A stretch of DNA of 64,000 nucleotides from NCBI RefSeq assembly GCF_000381885.1, contig NZ_KB907218.1:130840-194839 (forward strand), read 5' to 3'. This DNA comes from Actinomadura atramentaria DSM 43919 (GTDB lineage Bacteria > Actinomycetota > Actinomycetes > Streptosporangiales > Streptosporangiaceae). The position numbers were made by a program, and so were the translations under genes. A model generated the notes under the pieces. It did not search any database. It worked only from the letters and a program-made list of their open reading frames with translations, and had not been told where the DNA came from. This document shows, one piece after another, positions 55,814-64,000 of this stretch. Position 1 is the stretch's first letter; each line of letters starts with the position of its first letter.

Positions 55814-57089
55814 TGTGGTCCAGGTCGTCGTCGGTGCAGACGTACGGCGGCATCGTGTAGATCAGCCGCCCGAACGGCCGCAGCCAGACGCCGTGGTCCA
55901 TCGCGACGCCCTGCACCGTCGCGACGTCCACCGGTTCGCGCGTCTCGACCACGCCGATCGCGCCGAGGACCCGCACGTCCGCCACGCCCGGCAGGTCCTC
56001 GGCCCCGGCGAGCCCGGCCGTCAGGGACGCCTCGATCCGGTCGACCTCGTCCCGCCAGTCGCGGGACAGCAGCAGGTCGATCGACGCGGACGCCACCGCC
56101 GCCGCGAGCGGGTTCGCCATGAACGTCGGGCCGTGCATCAGCGCGCCGCCCTCGCCGCCGGAGATCACCGACGCGACCTCGTCGGTGCAGAGCGTCGCGG
56201 CCATCGTCATGTATCCGCCGGTCAGGGCCTTGCCGACGCACATGATGTCGGCGGCGACCTCGGCGTGGTCGGCGCCCCACAGCTCGCCCGTCCGGCCGAA
56301 GCCCGTGGCGATCTCGTCCAGGATCAGCGGGATTCCGTGCTCGTCGGCGAGGTCGCGCAGCGCCCGCAGGTACTCGGGCGCGTAGAACCGCATCCCGCCC
56401 GCGCCCTGCACGACGGGCTCGACGATGATCCCCGCCAGCTCGTCCGCGTGCTCGGCGGCGAGCCGCGCCAGCTCCGCGATGTACGCCGCGTCCGGCTCGG
56501 CGTCGTAGCCGAGCGGGGGCGGCGGCGCGAACACGTGCCGCGCGAGGACGTCCGAGAACAGGTGGTGCATCCCGTTCACCGGATCGCAGACGGCCATGTC
56601 CCCGAACGTGTCCCCGTGGTACCCGCCGCGCACGGTCAGCAGCCGGTGCCGCTCCGGACGGCCCCGCGCACGCCAGTACTGCAGCGCCATCTTGATCGCG
56701 ACCTCGACCGCGACCGACCCCGAGTCCGCGAAGAACACCTTCGTCAGCGGCTCCGGCGTCAGCGACACCAGCCGCTCGGCCAGCCCGATCGCCGCCGGAT
56801 GCGTCAGCCCGCCGAACATGACGTGCGCGTTCTTGCCGAGCTGCCGCGTCACCGCAGCGTCCAGCTCGGGCACGCGATAGCCGTGGATCGCCGCCCACCA
56901 CGACGACATCCCGTCGATCAGCTCCGCGCCGTCCGCCAGCGTCAGCCGCACCCCGGACGCCGCGACGACCAGCTCCGGCTCCACCGCGCCCGGCAGCGGC
57001 GCGTACGGATGCCACACGTGCTCGCGGTCGAACGCGCGCAGCCGCGCCGCCTCCGCCGGGCTCATCCGGCCGAGCCGCAGGTCGATCAC
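55776..57089 (-). CDS. bioA: adenosylmethionine--8-amino-7-oxononanoate aminotransferase
   Basis: A 437-residue class III aminotransferase that transfers the amino group of SAM to KAPA, making DAPA in biotin synthesis. Family motifs: REHVWHPYAPLPGAV, DGMSSWWAAIHGYRVPELD (the SSWW signature of BioA), FFADSGSVAVEVAIKMALQY, the PLP aspartate in LILDEIATGFGRTGELW and the PLP lysine in MCVGKALTGGYMTMAATLC. GTG 57089 overlaps the stop of pcnA by four bases (GTGA), so bioA is translated with a tRNA-processing gene; the rest of the biotin pathway is elsewhere. ATG 57065 is an alternative start. Confidence 0.93.
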   Translation of the reverse strand: MIDLRLGRMSPAEAARLRAFDREHVWHPYAPLPGAVEPELVVAASGVRLTLADGAELIDGMSSWWAAIHGYRVPELDAAVTRQLGKNAHVMFGGLTHPAAIGLAERLVSLTPEPLTKVFFADSGSVAVEVAIKMALQYWRARGRPERHRLLTVRGGYHGDTFGDMAVCDPVNGMHHLFSDVLARHVFAPPPPLGYDAEPDAAYIAELARLAAEHADELAGIIVEPVVQGAGGMRFYAPEYLRALRDLADEHGIPLILDEIATGFGRTGELWGADHAEVAADIMCVGKALTGGYMTMAATLCTDEVASVISGGEGGALMHGPTFMANPLAAAVASASIDLLLSRDWRDEVDRIEASLTAGLAGAEDLPGVADVRVLGAIGVVETREPVDVATVQGVAMDHGVWLRPFGRLIYTMPPYVCTDDDLDHITEALYAAASAL

Positions 57090-58534
57090 GCGATCCCCTG
57101 CTCGGCGGCCCAGCGGCGCAGCGCGTCCGCCGCCGCGTCCTTGCCGATCATCCCCTGGTCCAGGCGGACGTCCAGCAGGAACTTGTACGCCTTCCCCACC
57201 AGCGGCCCCGGCCTGATCCCCAGGATCTCCTGGATCTCGTTGCCGTCCAGCTCGGGCCGCATCGCCGCCAGCTCCTCCTCCTCGGCGAGCCGGGCGATGC
57301 GCACCTCCAGGTCGTCGTAGGTGCGGCGCAGCCGCTCGGCCTTGCGGCGGTTGCGGGTCGTGCAGTCGGCGCGGGTCAGCTTGTGCAGGCGCGGCAGCAG
57401 CGCGCCCGCGTCCCGCACGTACCGGCGGACGGCCGAGTCCGTCCACTCGCCGTTCCCGTAGCCGTGGAACCGCAGGTGCAGCTCCACCAGCCGCGACACG
57501 TCCGCGATGACGTCCTTCGGGTACCGCAGGGCGGTCAGCCGCTTGCGCGTCAGCTTCGCGCCGACCATCTCGTGGTGGTGGAACGAGACGCGGCCGCCCT
57601 CCTCGAACCGCCGCGTCTTCGGCTTGCCGACGTCGTGCAGCAGCGCCGCGAGCCGCAGGACGAGGTCCGGGCCGTCCTCCTCCTGCGCGATGGCCTGCTC
57701 CAGGACGATCAGCGAGTGCTCGTAGACGTCCTTGTGCCGGTGGTGCTCGTCGATCTCCAGCCGCAGCTTGGGCAGCTCCGGCAGGACGTGCCCGGCCAGG
57801 CCCGTGTCGACCAGCAGCGCCAGGCCCTCGCGCGGGTGCGCGCCGCAGACCAGCTTGGACAGCTCGTCGCGGACCCGCTCCGCCGAGACGATCTCGATCC
57901 GGCCCGCCATCTCCGTCATCGCCGCGACGACGTCCGGCGCGACCGCGAACCCGAGCTGCGCCGCGAACCGCGCCGCGCGCAGCATCCGCAGCGGGTCGTC
58001 GCCGAACGAGTCCTCCGGCCGGCCCGGCGTCCGCAGCCGCCGCGCGCCGAGGTCGGCGAGGCCGCCGAACGGGTCGACGAACTCGTAGCCGGGCAGCCGC
58101 GCCGCCATCGCGTTCACCGCGAAGTCGCGGCGGCGCAGGTCCTCCTCCAGCGACGTGCCGTAGACGACGTCGGGCTTGCGGGACTTCGGGTCGTAGGACT
58201 CGCTGCGGTAGGTCGTGATCTCCACGTCCTCGCCGCGCTTGCGGAGGCCGACCGTGCCGAACTCGATGCCGACCGTCCACACCGCGTCGGCCCAGCCGTC
58301 GATGATCTCCAGGACGCGCTGCGGCGGCGCGTCCGTGGTCAGGTCGACGTCCTTGGTCGGGCGGCGCAGCAGCGCGTCGCGCACCGGCCCGCCGACCAGG
58401 GCCAGCTCGTGCCCCGCCGCCGCGAACCGCTCGCCCAGCTCGGCGGCGACCGGCGCGGCGCCGCGCAGCAGGTCCGCGACGGCGGCCCGCCGGGAATCGA
58501 CGTCATCTGCAGGCATGGGCTCAGGCACGGGCAT
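57086..58534 (-). CDS. cca: CCA tRNA nucleotidyltransferase
   Basis: Adds the 3' CCA to tRNAs. The 482-residue class II nucleotidyltransferase has LVGGPVRDALLRRPTKDVDL (head domain GG-x12-DxD), RRDFAVNAMAARLPGY, the ribose-selecting DDPLRMLRAARFAAQLGF, and a C-terminal HD domain (LAALLHDVGKPKTR, HHHEMVGAKL). The HD part is found in the actinobacterial/E. coli-type enzymes and gives phosphatase activity. ATG 58534 follows AAGGAA by 9 bases. All four tRNAs found in the window lack encoded CCA, so they need this enzyme. It is coupled to bioA downstream and divergent from the leader ORF and DUF6049 gene. In many actinobacteria the gene is named pcnA. Confidence 0.94.
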   Translation of the reverse strand: MPVPEPMPADDVDSRRAAVADLLRGAAPVAAELGERFAAAGHELALVGGPVRDALLRRPTKDVDLTTDAPPQRVLEIIDGWADAVWTVGIEFGTVGLRKRGEDVEITTYRSESYDPKSRKPDVVYGTSLEEDLRRRDFAVNAMAARLPGYEFVDPFGGLADLGARRLRTPGRPEDSFGDDPLRMLRAARFAAQLGFAVAPDVVAAMTEMAGRIEIVSAERVRDELSKLVCGAHPREGLALLVDTGLAGHVLPELPKLRLEIDEHHRHKDVYEHSLIVLEQAIAQEEDGPDLVLRLAALLHDVGKPKTRRFEEGGRVSFHHHEMVGAKLTRKRLTALRYPKDVIADVSRLVELHLRFHGYGNGEWTDSAVRRYVRDAGALLPRLHKLTRADCTTRNRRKAERLRRTYDDLEVRIARLAEEEELAAMRPELDGNEIQEILGIRPGPLVGKAYKFLLDVRLDQGMIGKDAAADALRRWAAEQGIA

Positions 58535-58699
58535 CGAGCGTATTTCCTTGGTCAGAGAGTGGCAAAGCACTTTCGGTCCGGGGCACCACCACGCGGACCA
58601 CGCCTTACGTGAGCCCCCACGGTATCGGCCCCGGGGACGGCCCGCGCGCGCCCCCGCGCGAAGATCAGGTCGCCGGTCGGACGGGTATCCCGGCGCGGC

Positions 58700-58705
58700 T
58701 ACCAT
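58700..58705 (+). promoter_or_regulatory. -10 element of a leaderless promoter (leader ORF / DUF6049 unit)
   Basis: TACCAT ends 6 bases before the GTG at 58712. Confidence 0.45.
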
Positions 58706-58711
58706 CGAGCC

Positions 58712-58786
58712 GTGGTGCGGGAAAACGGCGGCCGTCGTCCCCGAACCGTCCGCACGGCGGGCGGTCCCCGGGCGGACGTGGCGTGA
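58712..58786 (+). CDS. 24-residue leader ORF coupled to the DUF6049 gene
   Basis: GTG 58712 (or the next GTG at 58715) opens a short frame, MVRENGGRRPRTVRTAGGPR plus ADVA, whose TGA at 58784-58786 overlaps the DUF6049 GTG start (GTGA at 58783). It begins 6 bases after TACCAT, as other leaderless genes here do. The peptide is arginine-rich. The coupled layout suggests that ribosomes reach the DUF6049 start through this ORF. Not listed in any annotation I know; evidence is layout only. Confidence 0.45.
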   Translation: MVRENGGRRPRTVRTAGGPRADVA

Positions 58787-61071
58787 GAGCGGCGAAGCGC
58801 ACGGCTGCGCTGCTCCTGCTGCTGCCCGCGCTCCTCGGGTCGGCGCCCGCCCTCGCGGCCCCGCCCGCCGCCGCCCCCGCGCGCGACCGCGCGCAGGTCC
58901 AGATCGCCCTCAGCTACCTGTCGCCGCGCGCGGAGCCGACCGGGAAGCGGTCCGTCGTGCAGGTGCGCGGCCGGATCACCAACCGCACCGGCCACGCCGT
59001 CCCGGGCCTGTCGGTGCGGCTCCGCTACAACGGCAGCCCGGTCGGGAGCCGCGGGCAGCTCGACCAGCTCGCGGAGGCGCAGCCCGCCTCGCTCGTCGGG
59101 ACGGGGACGCCGTCGGCGCTGCCGCAGGCGGCCGCGTCGGGCGGCGCACAGGACTTCACGCTCAAGCTGGACACGCGCGCAGTCGGGATGAAGTCGTTCG
59201 GGGTGTACCCGGTCGGGGTCGAGGCGGTGAACGCGCAGGGGCAGGCGCTCGGCGGCGTCGTCTCGTTCGTGACGTTCGTGACGAAGAACGCGTCGGACTT
59301 CAAGCCCGTCAACATCGGCTGGGTCTGGCCGCTCGCGGACCGGATGCACCGCGCCGACGACCGCACGTTCCTGGACGACCGGCTCGCGGGCGAGCTGGCG
59401 GCGGGCGGGCGGCTGCGCGGCCTGGTCGACGCCGCCGAGCAGACCTCCACGCCCGTCACCTGGGCGATCGACCCGGCGCTGCTGGACGACGCCGCCTACA
59501 TGCGCGACCACGAGTACACGGTCGGCACGAGCAGGCGGCAGGAGAAGCCGAAGAGCAAGGCCGCCAAGGACTGGCTCGCCGCGCTCCAGAAGGCGTCCGC
59601 CGGGGACCAGTACTTCGCGCTCCCCTACGCCGACCCGGACGCGGTCGCGCTCGTCCGCTACCGGATGAACAAGGACCTCTCGTCCGCCTACGACGAGAGC
59701 GCCGTCGCCGCGCAGGTCCTCGGCCGCCAGCCCACCGCGCGGTACGCGTGGCCGCCCGCCGGGATGGCCGGGCCCGCGACCCTCGACCAACTCGCCAAGC
59801 TCGGCAAGGTCGGCGGCCCGGACTCCAGCGCGGCGGACGGGTCGTTCCTGCTCAGCGACGCGATGTTCCAGGACCCGCAGGGCGGGACGCCGCGCGCGAC
59901 GACGACCGTCCAGACCGGCGCGGGCGCCAAGCGCGTGGTCGCCTACGACGAGAAGCTCAGCCAGATCGTCAGCGCCGACGTCAGCGAGCCCGGCGCGGCC
60001 GTCCTCGCCCAGCAGCGGTTCCTCGCGGAGACCGCGATGATCACCGCGGAGGCGCCGAACGCGTCGCGGACGCTCGTCGTCGCCCCGAGCCGCCACTGGG
60101 ACCCGACGCCGTCGTTCGCCAAGAACCTGCTGACCTACACCGCGGCGGCCCCCTGGCTGAAGAAGCAGCCGCTCGACAAGATCGCCAAGGTCGCCCCGCA
60201 GGAGCGCGCGTCCACCGGCTACCCCGACGAGTTCGAGCGCTACGAGCTCGGCCCCGCCTACCTCGCGCAGGTCCGGTCCATCGAGCGGCGCGCGGCGGCG
60301 TTCGCGACGATCATGGAGCCGCCGATCAACGTGGACTACCGGCGCGCCGTGCTGCGCGCCGAGTCCGCCGCGTGGCGGGGCCGGTCGGGCCGCGCCAAGC
60401 AGGCCCGCGACGCCCTCGCGACCGAACTCGACCGCGGCATCCGCAAGGTCCGCGTCCTCAACAAGAAGGTGTCGCTGGCGGGCCGCTCCGGCCAGGTGCT
60501 CGTGACGGTCGTCAACGAGCTGCCCGACCAGAAGATCCGCGTCGTGCTCGACATCTCGTCCAAGAACAGCGCGAAACTCCAGATCGGCCGGATCGACGAC
60601 CGCGACCGCGTCATCGAGCTGGACGCGGGGCAGAAGACCACCAAGCGGATACCCGTGCAGGCCGCCGGGAACGGCAACTTCCAGATCCACGTGCAGCTCC
60701 TGTCCGCGGACGGACGTAAATTCGACGACGGACAGGACATCACCGTGCGGCCCACCGGATACGGCCGCGCCGCCCTGGTGATCACCGGCGGCGGCCTCGC
60801 CGTGCTCGTCGCGGGCGTCGGGGCACGGGCGGCGCGCGCGCGGCGGCGACGGAAGGCGGAGGCAGCCGGTGACCACTCAGCCGGAGGACCGGAACCACGG
60901 GTCGACGGGACGCCCGAGGACCCCACCGGGTACGCCGTACCCCCCGGAGTACCTCCCGGCGCCCTCCCCGGCACCGGCCCCAGCGCCGGCCCGGCCCGGC
61001 CCGCCGAGTCCGACGCCGCCGCCCGCGACGTCCCCCCGGCCGGACTCCCCGGCCGCGGAAACGGCGATTGA
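58783..61071 (+). CDS. DUF6049 family exported protein
   Basis: A 762-residue protein with a signal peptide (MRAAKRTAALLLLLPALLGS, cleavage near ALAA) and one C-terminal membrane helix (ALVITGGGLAVLVAGVGARA), so the 690-residue middle part lies outside the membrane. It includes a beta-rich N-terminal domain (VQVRGRITNRTGHAVPGLSV) and a large mixed domain (WPLADRMHRADDRTFLDDRL, YELGPAYLAQVRSIERRAAA). The family is conserved beside murJ in actinobacteria and is likely tied to lipid II export or wall assembly, but its activity is unknown. The last 67 residues (cytoplasmic, disordered) are dual-coded with the start of murJ. Confidence 0.88.
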   Translation: MRAAKRTAALLLLLPALLGSAPALAAPPAAAPARDRAQVQIALSYLSPRAEPTGKRSVVQVRGRITNRTGHAVPGLSVRLRYNGSPVGSRGQLDQLAEAQPASLVGTGTPSALPQAAASGGAQDFTLKLDTRAVGMKSFGVYPVGVEAVNAQGQALGGVVSFVTFVTKNASDFKPVNIGWVWPLADRMHRADDRTFLDDRLAGELAAGGRLRGLVDAAEQTSTPVTWAIDPALLDDAAYMRDHEYTVGTSRRQEKPKSKAAKDWLAALQKASAGDQYFALPYADPDAVALVRYRMNKDLSSAYDESAVAAQVLGRQPTARYAWPPAGMAGPATLDQLAKLGKVGGPDSSAADGSFLLSDAMFQDPQGGTPRATTTVQTGAGAKRVVAYDEKLSQIVSADVSEPGAAVLAQQRFLAETAMITAEAPNASRTLVVAPSRHWDPTPSFAKNLLTYTAAAPWLKKQPLDKIAKVAPQERASTGYPDEFERYELGPAYLAQVRSIERRAAAFATIMEPPINVDYRRAVLRAESAAWRGRSGRAKQARDALATELDRGIRKVRVLNKKVSLAGRSGQVLVTVVNELPDQKIRVVLDISSKNSAKLQIGRIDDRDRVIELDAGQKTTKRIPVQAAGNGNFQIHVQLLSADGRKFDDGQDITVRPTGYGRAALVITGGGLAVLVAGVGARAARARRRRKAEAAGDHSAGGPEPRVDGTPEDPTGYAVPPGVPPGALPGTGPSAGPARPAESDAAARDVPPAGLPGRGNGD

Positions 61072-62782
61072 CCTGCCACTCCCCGACCTGAGCGGCACGG
61101 CGGCCCCGCCGCCCCCGCCCGAGGCCGCCGAGGTGCCCGCCGCCGAGCGCGGCGGCGGCGCGGGCGGCATCCTGCGGTCCGGCGCGATCATGGCGGTGGG
61201 GACGCTCGCGTCCCGCGTCACCGGGTTCCTGCGGACGGCGATGCTCGTCGCGGCGCTCGGCACGGGCGCGCTCGCGGACGCCTACAACACCGCCAACACG
61301 GTCCCGTTCATCGTCTACGACCTGCTGCTCGGCGGCGTGCTGACGGCCGTCGTCGTGCCGCTGATCGTCCGGGCGCGCGAGCGCGATCCGGAGCACGGCG
61401 CGCGCTACGAGCAGCGGCTGTTCACCCTCGCGGTGCTCGGCCTCGCGCTGATCACGGCCGTCGCGGTCGCGCTCGGCCCGGTGTTCATCACCATCTACGG
61501 CGGCTCCATGCACGGCGACCAGCGGAGCCTGGCCGTGCTGTTCGCGCGCCTGTTCGCGGTGCAGATCTTCTTCCTCGGCGTCAGCGCGTTCTCCGGCGCG
61601 ATCCTCAACACGCGCAAGCGGTTCGGCGCGCCGATGTGGGCGCCGGTGCTGAACAACATCGTGATCTGCTGCACGGCGGGCGCGTTCCTGCTCGTCGCGT
61701 CCGGCGGCGTCGACCCCGGCTCGATCGGCGGCTCACAGGTCGCGCTGCTGACCGGCGGCACCATCGGCGGCATGGCGCTGCAGACGCTCGCGCTGTGGCC
61801 GTCCCTGCGCGGCAGCGGGTTCCGCTGGCGGCCCCGCCTCGACTTCCGCAAGGGCGAACTGGGCGAGATGGGCCGGATGGCGGCCTGGACGCTGTCCTAC
61901 GTCGTCATCACCCAGATCGGGTTCGCCATCACGACGCGGCTGGCGAACTCGGCGGGCGTCAAGGGCCGCGCTGAGGGGCTGGGCGACGTCGGGTACACCC
62001 CGTACTTCAACGCCTACCAGCTCTTCCAGCTCCCGTACGCGATCATCGGCGTCTCGGTGATCACGGCGCTGCTGCCCCGGATGAGCGAGCACGCCGCGTC
62101 CGGGCGGCTGGCGGACGTCCGCGACGACTTCTCGTCCGGCCTGCGGCTCTGCGCGGTGGTCATCTTCCCGGCGGCGGCGCTGATGGCGGTGCTCGGCCCG
62201 GAGATCGCGACGGTCCTGTTCGCGCACGGCCGGACGAGCGTCGCGAACGCCGAGGTCATCGCCGAGGTCCTGCGGATGTTCGCGGTCGCGCTCGTGCCGT
62301 TCGCCGCATACCAGCTCACGCTGCGCGTCTTCTACGCGCTGCAGGACACCCGCACGCCCGCGCTGATCAGCGTCTCCGTCGTCGCGACGAACATCGTCTG
62401 CGCACTGCTGGCCTCGGCGCTGCTGCCCACGAACAAGATCATCGTCGGGATCGCGGGCGGGTTCGCGCTCGCGCAGACGGTCGGCGCGCTGGTCGGCTGG
62501 GCCGTCCTGCGCGGCCGGCTCGGCGGGATGGACGGCCGCCGCGTCGTCACCACCGGCCTCAAGCTCGTCGTCGCGCTGTGGCCGCTGCTCGGCTTCGCGT
62601 ACGCCGTCCACGCGCTCGTGCGGACGGGCGTCGGCGCGGGCCTGGTGCCCGGGATCGTCGCCCTCGCGGTCGGCAGCGCGGGGGGTGGCGTCCTCTATCT
62701 CCTGTTTGCGAAACTCCTACGGGTCGGCGAGGTGCAGACGATGATCGGTACGATCACGGCCCGGCTCCCCGGCGGAAGGTGA
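60869..62782 (+). CDS. murJ: lipid II flippase MurJ
   Basis: A 637-residue protein whose last 530 residues form 14 membrane helices of the MviN/MurJ family: ILRSGAIMAVGTLASRVTGF, LRTAMLVAALGTGALADAYN, ILNTRKRFGAPMWAPVLNNI and YGTPYFNAYQLFQLPYAIIG-like segments with the conserved Arg residues in helices 1-2. It moves lipid II to the outer face. The first 107 residues are a Pro/Ala-rich cytoplasmic arm that starts at GTG 60869 (GGAGGCAGCCG site) and overlaps the previous gene by 203 bp; GTG 61133 would avoid the overlap. The pseudokinase gene follows 184 bp later, as in many actinobacteria. Confidence 0.93.
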   Translation: MTTQPEDRNHGSTGRPRTPPGTPYPPEYLPAPSPAPAPAPARPGPPSPTPPPATSPRPDSPAAETAIDLPLPDLSGTAAPPPPPEAAEVPAAERGGGAGGILRSGAIMAVGTLASRVTGFLRTAMLVAALGTGALADAYNTANTVPFIVYDLLLGGVLTAVVVPLIVRARERDPEHGARYEQRLFTLAVLGLALITAVAVALGPVFITIYGGSMHGDQRSLAVLFARLFAVQIFFLGVSAFSGAILNTRKRFGAPMWAPVLNNIVICCTAGAFLLVASGGVDPGSIGGSQVALLTGGTIGGMALQTLALWPSLRGSGFRWRPRLDFRKGELGEMGRMAAWTLSYVVITQIGFAITTRLANSAGVKGRAEGLGDVGYTPYFNAYQLFQLPYAIIGVSVITALLPRMSEHAASGRLADVRDDFSSGLRLCAVVIFPAAALMAVLGPEIATVLFAHGRTSVANAEVIAEVLRMFAVALVPFAAYQLTLRVFYALQDTRTPALISVSVVATNIVCALLASALLPTNKIIVGIAGGFALAQTVGALVGWAVLRGRLGGMDGRRVVTTGLKLVVALWPLLGFAYAVHALVRTGVGAGLVPGIVALAVGSAGGGVLYLLFAKLLRVGEVQTMIGTITARLPGGR

Positions 62783-62966
62783 CCGTCAAGAGCGGGGCGG
62801 CGCCCGGGACGCGCGCGGATAAGTCGGCCTCCCCGGTGCGCAGCCACTACCATGAGGGAGACTACGGCTTGCGGGGCGACACCCTGGGGAACGCAAAGAG
62901 GAGGGTCGGAGGCGTAAGCTGCCACGCCACGAACATGGGATCTGACCACCTGCGCAGGACGTTGCC

Positions 62967-64000
62967 GTGAGCACGTCAGTGATCGAGCCCGGAACCCGGC
63001 TCGCCGGACGCTACCGGCTTGAGGAGCGCATCGCCGAGGGCGGTTCCACCCTGTGGCGGGCCATCGACGAGATCCTCGCGCGCGCCGTCGCCGTGCGCAC
63101 CTTCGACCCCGAGTTCCCGCGCGTCGCCGAGGTCGTCCTGGCCGCCCGCGCCGCCAGCCGCCTCACCGACCCCCGCCTCACCCAGGTCTTCGACGCCGAC
63201 GACAGCGGCGAGAACGCCTACGTCGTCAGCGAGTGGGTCGCCGGGGAGACGCTGGAGCAGATGCTCGCCAAGGCCCCGCTGGAGCCGGGCCGCGCCGCGA
63301 CGCTGCTGCACGAGGCCGCCGAGGCCGTCGCCGCCGCGCACGCCGCCGGGCTCGCCCACCTGTGCCTGTCCCCGCGCGACCTCGTGTGGACGACCGGCGG
63401 CACCGTCAAGATCCTCGGCGTCGCCACCGACGCCGTCCTCGGCGACCGCTACAGCGACGACCCCGCCGCCGAGGACGCCCGCGGCCTCGGCGCGATGCTC
63501 TACGCCGCGCTCACCGCCCACTGGCCGGGCGACCCGGAACGCTCCGCGCTCCCGGCCGCGCCCGCCGCCGACGGCGTCGCCGAACCGCCCCGCCAGGTCC
63601 AGGCGGGCATCTCCTACGCGATCGACGCGATCGTCTGCCGCTGCCTCGGCCCCGAGGAGCCCGGCCGCCCGCCGATCACCACGCCCGGCGAGCTGGCCAC
63701 GGCCCTGCGCGGCGTGCCCCGCACCCCGCTGCCGCTGTTCGCGGGGCTCGGGTCCGCGCCGCCCGCGCGGCCGTCCCGGCCCGCCGCGCCGGTGAACGGC
63801 TCGTCCACCACGCGGCCGGAACCGGCCGCCTCCCGGCCCGGCGCGCGGCGTCCCGTCCGGCCGCCGAGCGCGCCCGCGCCCGCCGGTCCCGGCACGACGC
63901 CGCCCACGCCGCCGCCGACCACCGCCGTCCCCCGGCCCCCCGCTCGGCGGCCCGGGAACCGGGCGCTGATCGGCATCGCCGCCGCCGCGCTCACGGTGAT
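62967..64000 (+). CDS. MurJ-associated protein kinase-like pseudokinase (3' end outside window)
   Basis: GTG 62967 starts MSTSVIEPGTRLAGRYRLEE; the frame is open to the end of the window (344 codons seen). Residues 14-260 have a Hanks-type kinase fold, but the catalytic residues are gone: VAVRTF has Arg44 in place of the beta-3 Lys, the loop AHLCLSPRD stands where HRDLKPxN is expected, and VKILGVA stands in place of DFG. A Pro/Ala-rich linker (about 245-325) leads to a membrane helix (ALIGIAAAALTV) at the edge. In mycobacteria the MurJ-linked pseudokinase binds FhaA and regulates peptidoglycan synthesis, so the same role is likely. Confidence 0.85.
   Translation, partial: MSTSVIEPGTRLAGRYRLEERIAEGGSTLWRAIDEILARAVAVRTFDPEFPRVAEVVLAARAASRLTDPRLTQVFDADDSGENAYVVSEWVAGETLEQMLAKAPLEPGRAATLLHEAAEAVAAAHAAGLAHLCLSPRDLVWTTGGTVKILGVATDAVLGDRYSDDPAAEDARGLGAMLYAALTAHWPGDPERSALPAAPAADGVAEPPRQVQAGISYAIDAIVCRCLGPEEPGRPPITTPGELATALRGVPRTPLPLFAGLGSAPPARPSRPAAPVNGSSTTRPEPAASRPGARRPVRPPSAPAPAGPGTTPPTPPPTTAVPRPPARRPGNRALIGIAAAALTV

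Noticed and set aside
1..64000. mobile element, prophage or secondary-metabolite cluster
   Set aside because: No transposase, integrase, phage structural gene, terminal repeats, PKS or NRPS genes were seen.

Overview
The window is about 73% GC. Genes start with ATG, GTG or TTG and are packed on both strands. It carries a proteasome activator (Bpa), two actinobacterial-type SAM methyltransferases of the Methyltransf_19 kind, mannosyltransferases of the polyprenol-phosphate-mannose type, MurJ with a neighbouring pseudokinase, and a CCA-adding enzyme. Together these point to a high-GC actinobacterium. A filamentous member of the Streptosporangiales such as Actinomadura is my best guess, but I cannot prove the genus from sequence alone. 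The pcnA / DUF6049 / murJ / kinase block and the pheA-serS block are usually found in the conserved, origin-proximal core of actinobacterial chromosomes, so this is probably core chromosome and not a plasmid or island.

Layout. 0-7.7 kb: end of an FG-GAP protein, a STAS anti-sigma antagonist, and an envelope-glycan group (GT2 glycosyltransferase, MptB-like mannosyltransferase, a membrane protein with an alkaline-phosphatase-like ectodomain, a GT87 mannosyltransferase, a DUF4446 protein). 7.7-16.8 kb: pheA, a secreted Ig-like repeat protein with a decayed tandem paralogue, serS, a secreted tyrosine phosphatase, a Cof-type HAD hydrolase, bpa and a quinone oxidoreductase. 16.9-25.1 kb: an EspI-like MinD/ParA ATPase with a long proline-rich arm, a cupin, a SAM methyltransferase, a frameshifted hypothetical gene, a class IV aminotransferase, a zinc-ribbon protein, a GNAT and two coupled cell-wall hydrolases. 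25.4-37.7 kb: acyl-CoA synthetase, a catalytically degenerate EEP-family protein, an MFS permease with a repetitive loop of about 330 residues, a TetR/SDR pair, arginine deiminase, two signalling kinases, and a CytX-type permease under a TPP riboswitch. 37.8-46.3 kb: ECF sigma factor with a membrane partner, rhodanese, SSI-like lipoprotein, isochorismatase-like hydrolase, a second SAM methyltransferase, an Fpg/Nei glycosylase, a DnaA-box cluster, and a copper operon (copZ, copper-binding protein, copA) behind CsoR-type operators. 46.3-55.8 kb: TenA, lipoprotein, DHA2 exporter with a leader ORF, methyltransferase, a four-tRNA array, an XRE regulator with two tiny genes, an MFS permease and a patatin. 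55.8-64 kb: bioA coupled to pcnA, divergent from a leader ORF, a DUF6049 gene, murJ and a pseudokinase that runs off the end.

Recurring regulation. At least fifteen genes have a TANNNT hexamer ending 6-8 bases before the start codon, the pattern expected for leaderless transcripts; this pattern decided several starts below. Two distant genes (DHA2 exporter and patatin) share a gap-free 44-bp promoter with a SoxR/MerR-type dyad. I see no integrase, transposase, CRISPR array or secondary-metabolite megasynthase. The least explained objects are the MFS loop, the tRNA array, the DnaA-box cluster and the coupled leader ORFs.
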